64,000 nt of DNA from Oceanospirillaceae bacterium (GCA_015665455.1 JADFAD010000014.1:83242-147241); one strand, 5' to 3'. Shown: positions 26,197 through 34,863, numbered from the stretch's first letter. The notes: generated from the sequence alone by a model not told the origin. Numbers and translations: made by a program.

Positions 26197-27051
26197 TTAC
26201 CCTTTTTCGTCATGCCAATGTTTTTTAACTTCATGAATGCTATAGGTATTTTTTTTCCGTTCACCCTTTCGAGTTACTTGTTTTTCTAGAGTAACTATCA
26301 TCCTGTCCTTAGCTTTAAAAGTTACTTTACCATCGGTTATTTTGTTCATAAAGTCTTCATCAAGCATTATAGCAGTAATTGCATTTTGATATCCTTGAAT
26401 ATGTATTCTCCATTTCCCTTCAGGGACTAAGGATACATGGTGAACTGTTACGGTTAAGTCTTCAGTCCAATTGTCCAGTTGTTCTGTAAAGAATTCTGAA
26501 GAATAACTTTCTACCTTATCTCGGGTGAAAGAAACTTTGGTAATATCTTGGTTTGTAATTGATACTTTATTTAAGTCGAGTTTTCTGAAAGGTTCCACCA
26601 ATATTCTATTAAGTTGCGCTTTGATACGGCTATCCGAAGAGAGCTTTATAATCTCTGCTGTTGTTCTTGTTGTCTCGCCTGATACTGAATCTACAACCTC
26701 AATACTACCGTCTTCGTTTTTTATAAAATCAACATTTTCTCGATTTCTCTTCCAGTCAAGGTAGCCTAACACTCCTCCATGTGCAGCTGCTAATCCTCCA
26801 ATACCAATTGTGGAGAGGATTTCTAAAGAAGAGAGCGCATTATCAGCCAGTAGAGCTATCTCAATGCCAAAACTTCCTTCTTTAAAGGCTTGAACTTCAA
26901 GGTTAATTTCTTCTTCAGAGCCAGTTCTTTTGTTGATTGTGCTAATGAGAGTTTCTAATGCACTTAAAATATCTTTAGTTACAGAGATATCCATCGAATG
27001 ATTTTCTGTCGATTTACCTTCATAGTGAAGCTCAAAGTGGTTAGGTAGCAT
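26197..27051 (-). CDS. 284-aa soluble protein of unknown function, first gene of island operon
   Basis: The N-terminal pattern ELHYEGKSTENHSMDI, then an ALETLISTINKR helix, then VQAFKEGSFGIEI recalls proteins of the DUF7946-like group (a strand-H-helix-GSF layout, from memory). A Gly/Ala-rich hydrophobic stretch (about residues 80-100, ILSTIGIGGLAAAHGGVLGYL) could be a membrane hairpin or buried helix. The C-terminal half is beta-rich (VTFKAKDRMIVTLEKQV). A weak AAGGA lies ahead of the ATG. The operon is compact and carried on an integrative element, so accessory or defensive roles are plausible but unproven. Confidence 0.68.
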   Translation of the reverse strand: MLPNHFELHYEGKSTENHSMDISVTKDILSALETLISTINKRTGSEEEINLEVQAFKEGSFGIEIALLADNALSSLEILSTIGIGGLAAAHGGVLGYLDWKRNRENVDFIKNEDGSIEVVDSVSGETTRTTAEIIKLSSDSRIKAQLNRILVEPFRKLDLNKVSITNQDITKVSFTRDKVESYSSEFFTEQLDNWTEDLTVTVHHVSLVPEGKWRIHIQGYQNAITAIMLDEDFMNKITDGKVTFKAKDRMIVTLEKQVTRKGERKKNTYSIHEVKKHWHDEKG

Positions 27052-27440
27052 TAAAAACTGATTCCTTGTTATTACTATAATTAAGTTAAGTTCAAGAAAT
27101 TTACCAAAATAGAGTTGTTGTAGCTATAGGTATCTAATTACTTGAAATATTGGTTTTTTCATCAAATGATTTTTGTATGTATATGTATAACATAAAGTAT
27201 GTATGGATATCTTATTCGGAAAAGCATTTTTCTTTGATGTAGGAGAACAAAAAGGGTTGTTGATACACAAAATCTTGGAATCTTTATCAATTGGATCGAT
27301 GCTTTGATTTATAACCCGTAAATAGCCATATATCCATGAAACTGCTGTAACATTTTACCTGTAATACCATTATGGAAAATTTGGAAATATAAAATTCATC
27401 TAAATTACTTTTTCTGCCGAAAACACCTTGAGTTATGAGC
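27052..27440. other. AT-rich gap inside the element
   Basis: About 390 bp of very AT-rich DNA between the replication-gene remnant and the three-gene operon. I see no ORF with a good start. It probably contains the operon promoter, but no clear -35/-10 pair stands out. Confidence 0.35.
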
Positions 27441-28040
27441 TTAAGTAAAGAGTTCTATTTCCAGTTCATCCATGTCTTCCCAGTCTACCGGAGCGTCAAA
27501 ACTCGTTAGTTCTTTATATGCCTTCTGAATTTGAGTGCGTAGCCAAGATGAATACCTTGTATTCACGATAAAGCTGTCATGAACGGGCAGCACTGGTACA
27601 CCTTTTAAAGTTGCAGCCCCAAGTACCAAATCCACAAGATGGCTATCGAGATTCTGTAATCTTTTCCAACTGCCTTTAAACAAGTAGTTTGCTATGGGCT
27701 GATTAGCTTCCTGGTAGGCATTGAGTACCGCCTTAGCTTCTTCTGAAGTGATTTGAGCGTCCTTTATTAAGGCTCTAACCGCTTGCTCAAAGGAGTCACT
27801 ATTAAAGGCAATTAAAGAAGCTGATTTGACTAAATCTCGGTCAAAACCATTCAAGGCGTAACAGTCCTCAGGAGCTTCAAGTCCGTCCATGTTGTAAAGC
27901 AATCTAGGGTGGAGACTCTTGTAATCCAGCTCCAGTGTCGGTTCATCGTCAATCATTAGAGTATTTCGTTCAGCTTTTTTTAGCCCTTGCGCGCTGCAAT
28001 AGAACCTTCCTCCTGAGTTGAAGTCTCCGTTAAAAATTCT
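27441..28040 (-). pseudogene. Remnant of a family-A-polymerase-like replication gene (C-terminal part)
   Basis: The open frame of 199 codons begins just after a TAA at 28041-28043. It reads RIFNGDFNSGGRFYCSAQG, then a motif-A-like ELDYKSLHPRLLYN, and ends with a motif-C-like LPVHDSFIV, the arrangement of family-A DNA polymerases found in mobile elements. The first ATG (27956) would cut off the conserved GGRFY segment, so that start is artificial. The 5' part is missing. It is probably non-functional and marks the element's former replication module. Confidence 0.65.
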
Positions 28041-28443
28041 TTACTCACTTGGACAGACTTGAGAATGGAGCTTGTACAGAGACTTTGGGTTGACCTGGTG
28101 GTGTATTCGTTTGGCTTGGATGGAAAGATAGCCTTAGGAGGGACAAAAGTATCAGTCCAGCAACCATGTGCAATACTTCGCGTCGCTTCAGACATTCGTA
28201 CCTGCGTGATATCTTGCTCTTGCCTTCTTTATTGCTGTAAGAAGAGCCTGTTGTTATGGCTGAGGGTTGAGCGGGGGTACGGGGGGATTTCAGCTTTTGT
28301 CTTTCTTAGATAAAGGCGCTCAGATTTTTTCTGGAAAACTCGTTTGGTAAATACTAAGAAATTTAATATTTTATACAGTGTTGTATACAGACGTGTTTTT
28401 TTATACAGTCTGCAGTAAGAAAGCTCTACTAGGGAGTAATTTA
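28041..28443. other. Degenerate gap inside the element
   Basis: About 400 bp. A 71-codon minus-strand frame (27980-28195) is out of frame with the polymerase remnant and looks random. A TTGTATACAG / TTATACAG-rich stretch before 28440 may belong to the promoter of the membrane protein gene. No RNA gene is seen. Confidence 0.35.
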
Positions 28444-29268
28444 ATGACAGAGAAAGTATATCCAAAACGAATTGAGTTTTTGAAAAAGGTGGTTGAATCA
28501 AGCTCTCTAGAACAAAAATTATACATAGCAGGATTATTACTATTTTTAAATTATGGTTTGGCGTGGATGGTGGGTTATGAAAACTCTGTTATCCTTCTTT
28601 TTATCGCTTGTCTTGTAGCATCTTCTGGTTTCGTTGTACGTTCGATAACTTTTCTAGAGAAGCTTTGGGATAACTCTTTTGGTAAAGCGCTATTATCATT
28701 GGTACTGGCTTTGGGTACAACGTTAGCTGTAGCCGTTAGCACTTCTCTTATTTCAGATATTGTTGGCAGCGACCCTTCAAAGTTTGCTCTATCAATTACC
28801 GCAACTGGTATTTTAATTACTCCATTTATGGTGGCATTAGGTTTATATATATGGGCGACTATTGTAGCTATAGTTTTGACTCTATTTCTGGGACTATTTT
28901 TCATAATTGATCAAGTAAAACAATCAGATGAGTTCCGCTATATTTTTGGAATTAAGGATAAGGAAAAGCCTGCTTTTTTATGGGCAACTCGTGTAGCTCG
29001 CTTTGTTGCTATAGGCCTCATTGTTGGTTCTGCTCAGTTCGCTTTGAATAATGAGCGTGCTTATTTAGAGTGGACTAAGGTGAAGGTGACTTCTTTTGTA
29101 TACTATTTTGAAATGTACCCTAAGACTCATTGTGATAGGGAAGCGCTTTCTGAGCGATTTGCTTATTTAAACGCTAAAGAGGTCATTGTGGGTGATTATA
29201 GGCAAGGTGAATTTAGCTTCAGTACACGACCGTGTTATTCAAAAGAAAATCACACTGCCGAAAATTAG
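28444..29268 (+). CDS. Polytopic membrane protein of unknown function (element cargo)
   Basis: 274 aa from the ATG at 28444, which has an AGGGAG Shine-Dalgarno at proper spacing; a frame from 28378 adds non-conserved residues. There are about five or six TM helices, including FALSITATGILITPFMVALGLYIWATIVAIVLTLFLGLFFII, so the middle is a long hydrophobic block (about residues 115-160). A charged cytosolic loop (KDKEKPAF) and a C-terminal tail with two cysteines (THCDREAL, RPCYSKEN) follow the last helix. It is convergent with the integrase, 18 bp away. I do not recognise the family; it could be immunity, exclusion or transport cargo. Confidence 0.7.
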   Translation: MTEKVYPKRIEFLKKVVESSSLEQKLYIAGLLLFLNYGLAWMVGYENSVILLFIACLVASSGFVVRSITFLEKLWDNSFGKALLSLVLALGTTLAVAVSTSLISDIVGSDPSKFALSITATGILITPFMVALGLYIWATIVAIVLTLFLGLFFIIDQVKQSDEFRYIFGIKDKEKPAFLWATRVARFVAIGLIVGSAQFALNNERAYLEWTKVKVTSFVYYFEMYPKTHCDREALSERFAYLNAKEVIVGDYRQGEFSFSTRPCYSKENHTAEN

Positions 29269-29286
29269 TTAAATATAGGTTTAGGC

Positions 29287-30525
29287 TTAAGCCCAAGGCT
29301 TAACTTTCACCAAGACTTCATCATAATCTACAGCTTGTAACGATGGGTTCAGATGCACGGGCTTGAAGCTGGAGCCATAGGTTGAGAACGTAATGTTTGA
29401 CTGCTTGTGGCCGATGATCGCCTTAATGTGTGAATCTTGAGAACCTACGTCTACCTGTTTATCTCGCATGTTGTGCCTAAAGGAGTGAAAGACTACATCT
29501 TTATCAAACTTCCAGATGTCTTTCTTGGTTCGACCAAACCAGCTTGATGCTTCACCCGCCATAGTTGCTTTATTGTAGGTTGTTAGCTGCTGGAAGAGAT
29601 ATTTTGTCTTCACGCTCTCTACGAAACGGATAAAACCCAGTTCAACAAGTTTGGTGTGAATAGGAATTCTCCGTCTACTATCCGCTGTCTTTAGTTTCCC
29701 TTCTTTGTCTTCCTGCATATCGTTAATATCGAAGTAGTGGATACCGTCTTCATCTTTTTTAATGTCACGTGGCTCAAGCATTGCTAGTTCTTCGATACGA
29801 GCGCCAGTGAATAGACCCATAAGAGGAAGCCAGTATTTCCAGTATTTCTCTGGGTCATCCCATTTATGTTCAGTAAAGGCTTTGTGACTGAAGATCTTCT
29901 TGAGTTCTGGCACAGTGAAAGGCCGTCTACTTGATTCTTCAAGTTTTGGTTCAAGACCTGCTAAATGATTCTTTTCTAAATAACCTTGTTTAACAGCCCA
30001 GTTTAGGAAGCTACTGATATTCTTCATGATGTCACGAACAGTGTTTGTGGTGATAGTGGCCGCTCCTTCAGCCTTTAGTTGCTCAAGGCTCTTCTTGGCG
30101 TTCTTCATGTGGTTACGCACTCTAGGGAACTCCATGAGCTTGGATTTAAATTCTCTAGCTTTGGTCTTATCGAAGAGGTGAATGAACATATCTCCGTTGA
30201 GTTCTAAGAAGTCACGCATGTGAGCCCTGTAGCCTTTTACTGTTCTCTGGCCTAATCGGCCTTCGTTTTCCTTGAAATATTCTTCAGCGGCTTCAGATAT
30301 AAGAGGGGAGACCACTTCTTCCTGTGAACTTTCTAGTGGGGTACTGGGGGAAATATCCCAGTTGAGGATGCGTTGATAGAAGTTTACGGCTGCTTGCGCT
30401 AGTGAGTGTGTTAAGACCTTCTCTTCACTTGGTGATAGTCCTAGCGTTAATTCCTGGTTTAACGCTATGGAGTCATCTCTGTAGGTTTCGTGGTGTTCCC
30501 GATACTTAAGGACGTTCTTGTTCAT
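29287..30525 (-). CDS. Tyrosine-recombinase integrase of the tRNA-Met element
   Basis: 412-aa site-specific recombinase. The N-terminal SAM-like core-binding domain (EYFKENEGRLGQRTVKGY) is followed by the catalytic domain: Arg I in FTGARIEELAML, HxxR in FHSFRHNMRD, then IGHKQ and the nucleophile Tyr in TFSTYGSSF. All catalytic residues are visible. It lies next to the tRNA-Met attachment site, as in P4-like islands. Its start overlaps a 43-aa ORF by 20 bp. It should catalyse integration and excision at the 24-bp repeats. Confidence 0.95.
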   Translation of the reverse strand: MNKNVLKYREHHETYRDDSIALNQELTLGLSPSEEKVLTHSLAQAAVNFYQRILNWDISPSTPLESSQEEVVSPLISEAAEEYFKENEGRLGQRTVKGYRAHMRDFLELNGDMFIHLFDKTKAREFKSKLMEFPRVRNHMKNAKKSLEQLKAEGAATITTNTVRDIMKNISSFLNWAVKQGYLEKNHLAGLEPKLEESSRRPFTVPELKKIFSHKAFTEHKWDDPEKYWKYWLPLMGLFTGARIEELAMLEPRDIKKDEDGIHYFDINDMQEDKEGKLKTADSRRRIPIHTKLVELGFIRFVESVKTKYLFQQLTTYNKATMAGEASSWFGRTKKDIWKFDKDVVFHSFRHNMRDKQVDVGSQDSHIKAIIGHKQSNITFSTYGSSFKPVHLNPSLQAVDYDEVLVKVKPWA

Positions 30526-30637
30526 TGTTGAACTGAGGCTGTAACGCTAGGTTCACATCTGCTCTGTCTAGATTTCTTTTTAACCAGAGGCGGGCAGCTT
30601 TGCGGATTAATTCAATACGAACGTCTTGTTTGATCAT
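30506..30637 (-). CDS. 43-aa ORF overlapping the integrase start
   Basis: Short frame MIKQDVRIELIRKAARLWLKR... that ends inside the integrase gene (20-bp overlap). It is basic and helical (RKAARLWLKR). Position and tight overlap suggest a leader peptide, a small DNA-binding accessory protein, or part of a formerly longer integrase N-terminus. No homologue is recognised. Confidence 0.45.
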   Translation of the reverse strand: MIKQDVRIELIRKAARLWLKRNLDRADVNLALQPQFNNEQERP

Positions 30638-30645
30638 GGGAGAAA

Positions 30646-30789
30646 CTACCTTGTTAATTCCTGATACGAGGCTTGTGCTTCTAAATCGATACGTGTTTTC
30701 AGGGAGAAGCGAAGTAATCCGTTAGAAGTTCTTCTGTTGTATGTATAAATACCGTCTCGGACGACAGTATAGGGAACTGATATAGCCAT
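30646..30789 (-). CDS. 47-aa ORF upstream of the integrase (integrase N-terminal-like)
   Basis: Short frame MAISVPYTVVRDGIYTYNRR with a later RFSLKTRIDLEAQA segment. The pattern Y-x-R-x-G-I-Y-x-Y-x-R-R then SLKT resembles the small beta domain (DUF6538-like) that begins many tyrosine integrases. Here it ends at TAG 30646-30648, 9 bp before the next small ORF, so this N-terminal arm is either a separate protein or was split from the integrase. Confidence 0.5.
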   Translation of the reverse strand: MAISVPYTVVRDGIYTYNRRTSNGLLRFSLKTRIDLEAQASYQELTR

Positions 30790-30800
30790 AAGAAAGACTC

Positions 30801-30833
30801 ATGTGTACCGTTTTGTGTGCCAAAATGTGTACC
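30801..30833. repeat. Three 12-bp-period repeats beside attR
   Basis: ATGTGTACC (30801), TTGTGTGCC (30813) and ATGTGTACC (30825) are spaced exactly 12 bp apart, 57 bp from attR and 11 bp upstream of the 47-aa ORF. GTGTACC/GTGTGCC repeats beside tRNA attachment sites are typical integrase arm-type sites, and the position would also allow them to control integrase expression. Confidence 0.6.
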
Positions 30834-30860
30834 ATCAGAGATTTCTATAGGTCTAAAACG

Positions 30861-30888
30861 CAAAAAGCCCGCCATTGGCGAGCCTTTC
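30861..30888 (-). terminator. Terminator for tRNA-Met supplied by the element
   Basis: On the minus strand AGGCTCGCC-AAT-GGCGGGCT is followed by TTTTT. It sits just inside the element beyond attR, replacing the original terminator now at 25251-25279. Confidence 0.65.
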
Positions 30889-30890
30889 GG

Positions 30891-30914
30891 AAATAAGTGG
30901 TAGCAACGGGCAGA
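30891..30914. repeat. attR: 24-bp direct repeat within tRNA-Met
   Basis: Identical to 25281-25304. It covers the last 17 nt of the tRNA, including CCA, and 7 nt beyond. The tRNA stays intact because the element brings this copy of the 3' end. Confidence 0.9.
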
Positions 30915-30974
30915 CTTGAACTGCCGACCCCAGCATTATGAGTGCTGTGCTCTAACCAGCTGAGCTACGTTGCC
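30898..30974 (-). tRNA. tRNA-Met (CAU), elongator type
   Basis: 77 nt including encoded CCA. Acceptor stem GGCAACG/CGTTGCT, anticodon stem CAGCA/TGCTG with loop CTCATAA (anticodon CAT), and T-loop GTTCAAGT. The body (GTAGCTCAGCTGGTTAGAGCA) is close to E. coli elongator tRNA-Met; the first pair G1-U72 and lack of an initiator-type anticodon stem argue against initiator tRNA. It lies 70 bp downstream of ychF on the same strand and hosts an integrative element at its 3' end. Confidence 0.95.
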
Positions 30975-31044
30975 ACTTCAGGCTGCGCATTATGGGGATC
31001 GACTTGGGTTCTGTCAACACTAAATGCACAGTTTTTTCAAAAAA

Positions 31045-32136
31045 CTATACGTTAAAACGGAAATGCACTACGTCACCGTCTTTGATGATGTAATCCTTAC
31101 CTTCTAAACGCCATTTACCGGCTTCTTTCGCGCCACTTTCGCCTTTAAACTCGATGAAATCATCGTAACCGACGACTTCCGCGCGGATGAATCCTTTTTC
31201 AAAGTCGGTATGGATCACACCAGCGCCTTGTGGGGCGGTTGCGCCAACTTTTACTGTCCAAGCACGAACTTCTTTAACACCGGCTGTGAAGTAGGTCTGA
31301 AGGCCGAGTAGGTCGTAACCTGCACGGATTAAACGGTCAAGACCGGCTTCGTCCATGCCCATCTCTTCTAAAAACTCGGTTTTTTCGTCGTCGTCTAATT
31401 CTGCAATTTCTGCTTCTAGCTTGTTACAGATAGGGACAACAATAGCGCCTTCTTTTTCAGCAATTGCGCGTACAGTATCTAAGTGCTTATTATTTTCGAA
31501 GCCTTCTTCATCAACGTTTGCGATGTACATCGTTGGCTTGTTAGTAATAAGGTGGAATTGCTTTACTGTTTTCCAGTCATCATCAGACAGCTCAAGCGTT
31601 CGAGCAGGTAAGCCTGCTTCGAAGTGAGCGACCAACTTCTCAAGCAATTCTTTCTGTTTGATGGCGTCTTTGTTGCCGCTTTTTGCTGTACGTTGAACTT
31701 TCTGAAGTTGTTTCTCAACGCTTTCAAGGTCAGCAAAGATCAATTCCATGTTGATGACATCGACGTCGTCTGATGGATCAATACGGTTTTCAACGTGAAT
31801 GACGTTTTCATCTTCAAAACAGCGAACAACGTGGGCAATAGCATCGGTTTCACGGATGTTTGCTAAGAACTGGTTTCCAAGGCCTTCACCTTTAGAAGCG
31901 CCTTTTACCAGACCTGCGATGTCCACAAATTCCATGGTCGTCGGTATGACTTTCTCAGGAACGACAATCTCAGCCAGATTATCCAAGCGAGGATCTGGCA
32001 TAGGCACGATGCCCGAGTTCGGTTCGATAGTACAGAACGGAAAGTTAGCTGCGTCAATTTCAGCTTTTGTTAGCGCATTGAACAGTGTGGACTTGCCAAC
32101 ATTTGGTAAACCTACGATACCGCACTTAAAACCCAT
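31045..32136 (-). CDS. ychF: YchF/OLA1-family ATPase (Obg-like)
   Basis: 363-aa ribosome-associated P-loop protein. The G1 motif is [15 protein letters not shown] near the N-terminus, the G3 region is [20 protein letters not shown], and NVDE stands in the G4 position (an ATP-preferring variant in this family). A coiled-coil region and a C-terminal TGS domain (ARAWTV...[12 protein letters not shown]) follow. Length is as expected. It is the last protein gene of the pth-ychF part of the cluster. Confidence 0.98.
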   Translation of the reverse strand: MGFKCGIVGLPNVGKSTLFNALTKAEIDAANFPFCTIEPNSGIVPMPDPRLDNLAEIVVPEKVIPTTMEFVDIAGLVKGASKGEGLGNQFLANIRETDAIAHVVRCFEDENVIHVENRIDPSDDVDVINMELIFADLESVEKQLQKVQRTAKSGNKDAIKQKELLEKLVAHFEAGLPARTLELSDDDWKTVKQFHLITNKPTMYIANVDEEGFENNKHLDTVRAIAEKEGAIVVPICNKLEAEIAELDDDEKTEFLEEMGMDEAGLDRLIRAGYDLLGLQTYFTAGVKEVRAWTVKVGATAPQGAGVIHTDFEKGFIRAEVVGYDDFIEFKGESGAKEAGKWRLEGKDYIIKDGDVVHFRFNV

Positions 32137-32348
32137 GAATCATACCTGTATACGTTATATGAGCAGGTGATAGTTATCCCGTTATCGAAAAAGGGCTATC
32201 TTGGATGCTCGAATGATAATTTTGAAAGGGGCTATTATAGGGTTTTTTACGGGCAGGTATAGGGGGAGGCGGTTTTGTTGGTGATTTTCTGAGCAAAGGT
32301 GAATAAACAGTAAGAAAATGGCGGTGAGATCAATATTATGCCGAGCAA

Positions 32349-32936
32349 TTAGCCCTTAAAGCTGTGCAGTTGGTTCATTGCTTTACTTGCATCGCCGTCA
32401 AGAAACGTTGGCAGTACACGAGCTGCCTCATCAATGGTGGCTTCAATGGATTTCATTTCGGCAAGGGGGGCTTTCTTGAGTACAAAATTAGCAACGAGTT
32501 TGCTGTCGCCAGGATGTCCGATACCAATGCGTAAGCGATGGAAGTCTTTACTGTTGGCTAAGCAACGAATGATGTCTTTTAGACCGTTGTGACCACCGTG
32601 GCCGCCGCCTTTTTTAAGCTTGGCTGTGCCTGGAGGTATGTCTAATTCATCGTGAACAACAAGGATGTGTTCTGGGGGGATTTTATAGAAATTTGCCAAA
32701 GGCCCGACGGCCTGACCGCTTCGATTCATGAAGGTTTTAGGCTTCAGAAGATGAACTTCTTGACCGTTGATTCGAACCTTACAGTAGTCACCCGCGTATT
32801 TCTTCTCTGGGCGAAAGTTACCACCAAACTGGCGGGCTATTTCATCCAAAAATAAAAAACCGGCATTGTGACGAGTTTGCTCATATTCAGTACCAGGATT
32901 ACCTAGACCAACGATTAAACAAATATCTTCACTCAT
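32349..32936 (-). CDS. pth: Peptidyl-tRNA hydrolase
   Basis: 195-aa enzyme that releases tRNA from peptidyl-tRNA dropped by ribosomes. It shows [19 protein letters not shown] with catalytic H23, [18 protein letters not shown] and the GGHGGHNGL glycine-rich segment. Length is as expected (about 195). It lies downstream of rplY, the standard rplY-pth-ychF order. Confidence 0.98.
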   Translation of the reverse strand: MSEDICLIVGLGNPGTEYEQTRHNAGFLFLDEIARQFGGNFRPEKKYAGDYCKVRINGQEVHLLKPKTFMNRSGQAVGPLANFYKIPPEHILVVHDELDIPPGTAKLKKGGGHGGHNGLKDIIRCLANSKDFHRLRIGIGHPGDSKLVANFVLKKAPLAEMKSIEATIDEAARVLPTFLDGDASKAMNQLHSFKG

Positions 32937-33006
32937 ACCGGTTCCTTATGTGCGGAGCATTTAAAATCGAGATTTTAAATGCATCCACATCGAAGCTTAC
33001 AGAGAA

Positions 33007-33642
33007 TTACTCAGCTGCTGCAGCTTCGCCGCCTTCTTCGTCTTCGTCACTTGCTGCAGCTTTCTTAGCAACAGATGCGATCGCTGCATCGTGATCAGAA
33101 CCAAGAGCAAGCTGTACAGATGTAACACCTTTAGGAAGAGTTACGTCTGAAATGTGTACAGTTGAACCAGCTTCGAACGCAGCCATGTCAACTTCGATGA
33201 ACTCAGGTAGAGACGCGATAGTACACTTAATTTCGATGTTTGCAGCGTTGTGAGAAATCTTACCACCTTGCTGCTTAACACCAACACACGTGTCTTCGTT
33301 TACGAAGTGAAGAGGAACAACCTTAGTAAGGACTGTGCTCTTAGTTACGCGTAGGAAGTCAGCGTGGTAGATTACTGGCTTAGCTGGGTGACGCTGTAGA
33401 TCTTTAAGAACTACTTGCTCTTCTTTCTCGCCAACTTTCACAGTTAGAACGTGAGAGAAGAAAGCTTCGCTTTCTAGTGCTTTGTTTAGTTCGTTTGCTG
33501 CCAAAGTAATAGACTGAGGCTTACGGTTTTTAGCACCACCGTAGATGATAGCTGGAACCTTGTTATCTAGACGACGTAGGCGGCGGCTCGCACCTTTCCC
33601 CTGGTCATCACGAAGTTCTGCGTTTAATACGAAATCAACCAT
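33007..33642 (-). CDS. rplY: 50S ribosomal protein L25 (Ctc/TL5 long form)
   Basis: About 211-aa 5S-rRNA-binding protein. The N-terminal L25 domain (LNAELRDDQGKGASRRLRR) is followed by the beta-rich TL5/Ctc C-terminal domain and an acidic Ala/Glu tail. The start ATG at 33642 has AAGG 8 bp ahead; a TTG five codons earlier is less likely. It lies between prs and pth, the usual order. Confidence 0.97.
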   Translation of the reverse strand: MVDFVLNAELRDDQGKGASRRLRRLDNKVPAIIYGGAKNRKPQSITLAANELNKALESEAFFSHVLTVKVGEKEEQVVLKDLQRHPAKPVIYHADFLRVTKSTVLTKVVPLHFVNEDTCVGVKQQGGKISHNAANIEIKCTIASLPEFIEVDMAAFEAGSTVHISDVTLPKGVTSVQLALGSDHDAAIASVAKKAAASDEDEEGGEAAAAE

Positions 33643-33774
33643 TGTATTTACCTTCAATGTACCAATCTGCTTGCGACCAGCGGATTGGAAGTTTAATTCG
33701 CTGAATTTATTTTGAATTCAGCGTTGTAGTATCAGGCAATAATTTGATTAATAGTCTTGGATGAACCAATACTA

Positions 33775-34716
33775 TTAACGGAACATTGCGCTGATGGATT
33801 CTTCGTTGCTGATACGGCGAACCGATTCAGCCAATAGGCCAGAAACACTTAGCTGACGAATGCGAGGGCTGTTTGCCGCTGCACCGCTCAAAGGAATCGT
33901 GTCTGTCACTACGAGTTCATCTACGTGAGATGAATTTAAACGTTCTACTGCTGGGCCAGAAAGTACAGCGTGTGTACAGTAAGCCACAACTTTTTCAGCG
34001 CCATTTGCTTTTAGAGCAGCGGCTGCCTGACATAGTGTACCTGCGGTATCTACCATGTCATCAATCAATACACAGGTGCGATCTTGTACGTCACCAATGA
34101 TGTTCATGATTTCGGCTTCGTTCGCACGCGGACGACGCTTATCAATAATTGCTAACTCGTCACCCAGTAATTTAGCCAGTGCACGAGCGCGGACAACACC
34201 GCCAACGTCAGGAGAAACAACCGTTAGGTTTGAATAGTTCTGACGTTCGATGTCATCAAGCAATACCGGTGAACCATAAATGTTATCAACCGGAATGCTG
34301 AAGAAACCTTGAATCTGATCGGCGTGCAAGTCCATTGTAAGAACTCGGTCGATACCAGATGTTTGCATCATATCTGCAATAACGCGTGCACTAATAGGTA
34401 CACGAGCTGAACGTGGGCGACGATCTTGACGAGCGTAGCCGAAATAAGGAACAACAGCAGTAATCCTTGCTGCAGAAGCACGACGCAGAGCATCGGCCAT
34501 GATGATCAGTTCCATGATATTGTCGTTTGTTGGTACACAGGTAGATTGGACGATGAATACGTCCTTACCGCGCACGTTTTCATTCAGTTCTACCTGAATT
34601 TCACCATCACTGAACTGACCAACTGTTGCATCACCCATTGTAATACAAAGCTGATCAACCACCTTTTTAGCGAGTTCCGGGTTAGCATTACCCGTAAAGA
34701 CCATTAACTTGGACAC
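33775..34716 (-). CDS. prs: Ribose-phosphate pyrophosphokinase (PRPP synthase)
   Basis: 313-aa class I enzyme making PRPP from ribose-5-phosphate and ATP, which feeds nucleotide, histidine and tryptophan synthesis. The flexible-loop segment [20 protein letters not shown] and the PRPP-binding loop [13 protein letters not shown] are intact. Length matches the family (about 315). tRNA-Gln lies 50 bp upstream on the same strand. Confidence 0.98.
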   Translation of the reverse strand: MSKLMVFTGNANPELAKKVVDQLCITMGDATVGQFSDGEIQVELNENVRGKDVFIVQSTCVPTNDNIMELIIMADALRRASAARITAVVPYFGYARQDRRPRSARVPISARVIADMMQTSGIDRVLTMDLHADQIQGFFSIPVDNIYGSPVLLDDIERQNYSNLTVVSPDVGGVVRARALAKLLGDELAIIDKRRPRANEAEIMNIIGDVQDRTCVLIDDMVDTAGTLCQAAAALKANGAEKVVAYCTHAVLSGPAVERLNSSHVDELVVTDTIPLSGAAANSPRIRQLSVSGLLAESVRRISNEESISAMFR

Positions 34717-34766
34717 TTCGCGACACCTTATTAGGGGAGCTGGTTGAAAAAATTGGGTTTAGTAAG

Positions 34767-34841
34767 TGGCTGGGGTAGCTGGATTCGAACCAACGCATGA
34801 CGAGATCAAAACCCGTTGCCTTACCGCTTGGCGATACCCCA
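34767..34841 (-). tRNA. tRNA-Gln (UUG)
   Basis: 75 nt including encoded CCA, acceptor TGGGGTA/TACCCCA with discriminator G. The anticodon loop TTTTGAT carries TTG. The body TCGCCAAGCGGTAAGGCA is characteristic of tRNA-Gln. It sits between ispE (22 bp upstream) and prs, so it is probably cut from a longer mRNA. Confidence 0.96.
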
Positions 34842-34863
34842 ACAAACTTTAAACAGAATAGAA

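Larger units (their letters stand above)
25281..30914. mobile_element. 5.6-kb integrative element in tRNA-Met
   Basis: Bounded by a 24-bp perfect direct repeat, one copy inside the intact tRNA-Met gene (30891-30914) and the other isolated (25281-25304). It carries a tyrosine integrase next to the tRNA end, short repeats beside both ends, a decayed replication gene and unknown cargo, and is visibly more AT-rich than its flanks. No conjugation, capsid or packaging genes are present, so it is a small non-autonomous or decayed island. Excision would restore tRNA-Met followed by its old terminator at 25251-25279. Confidence 0.9.

Noticed and set aside
27980..28195. 71-aa minus-strand frame upstream of the polymerase remnant
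   Set aside because: It is out of frame with the conserved GGRFY segment, and its sequence looks random.
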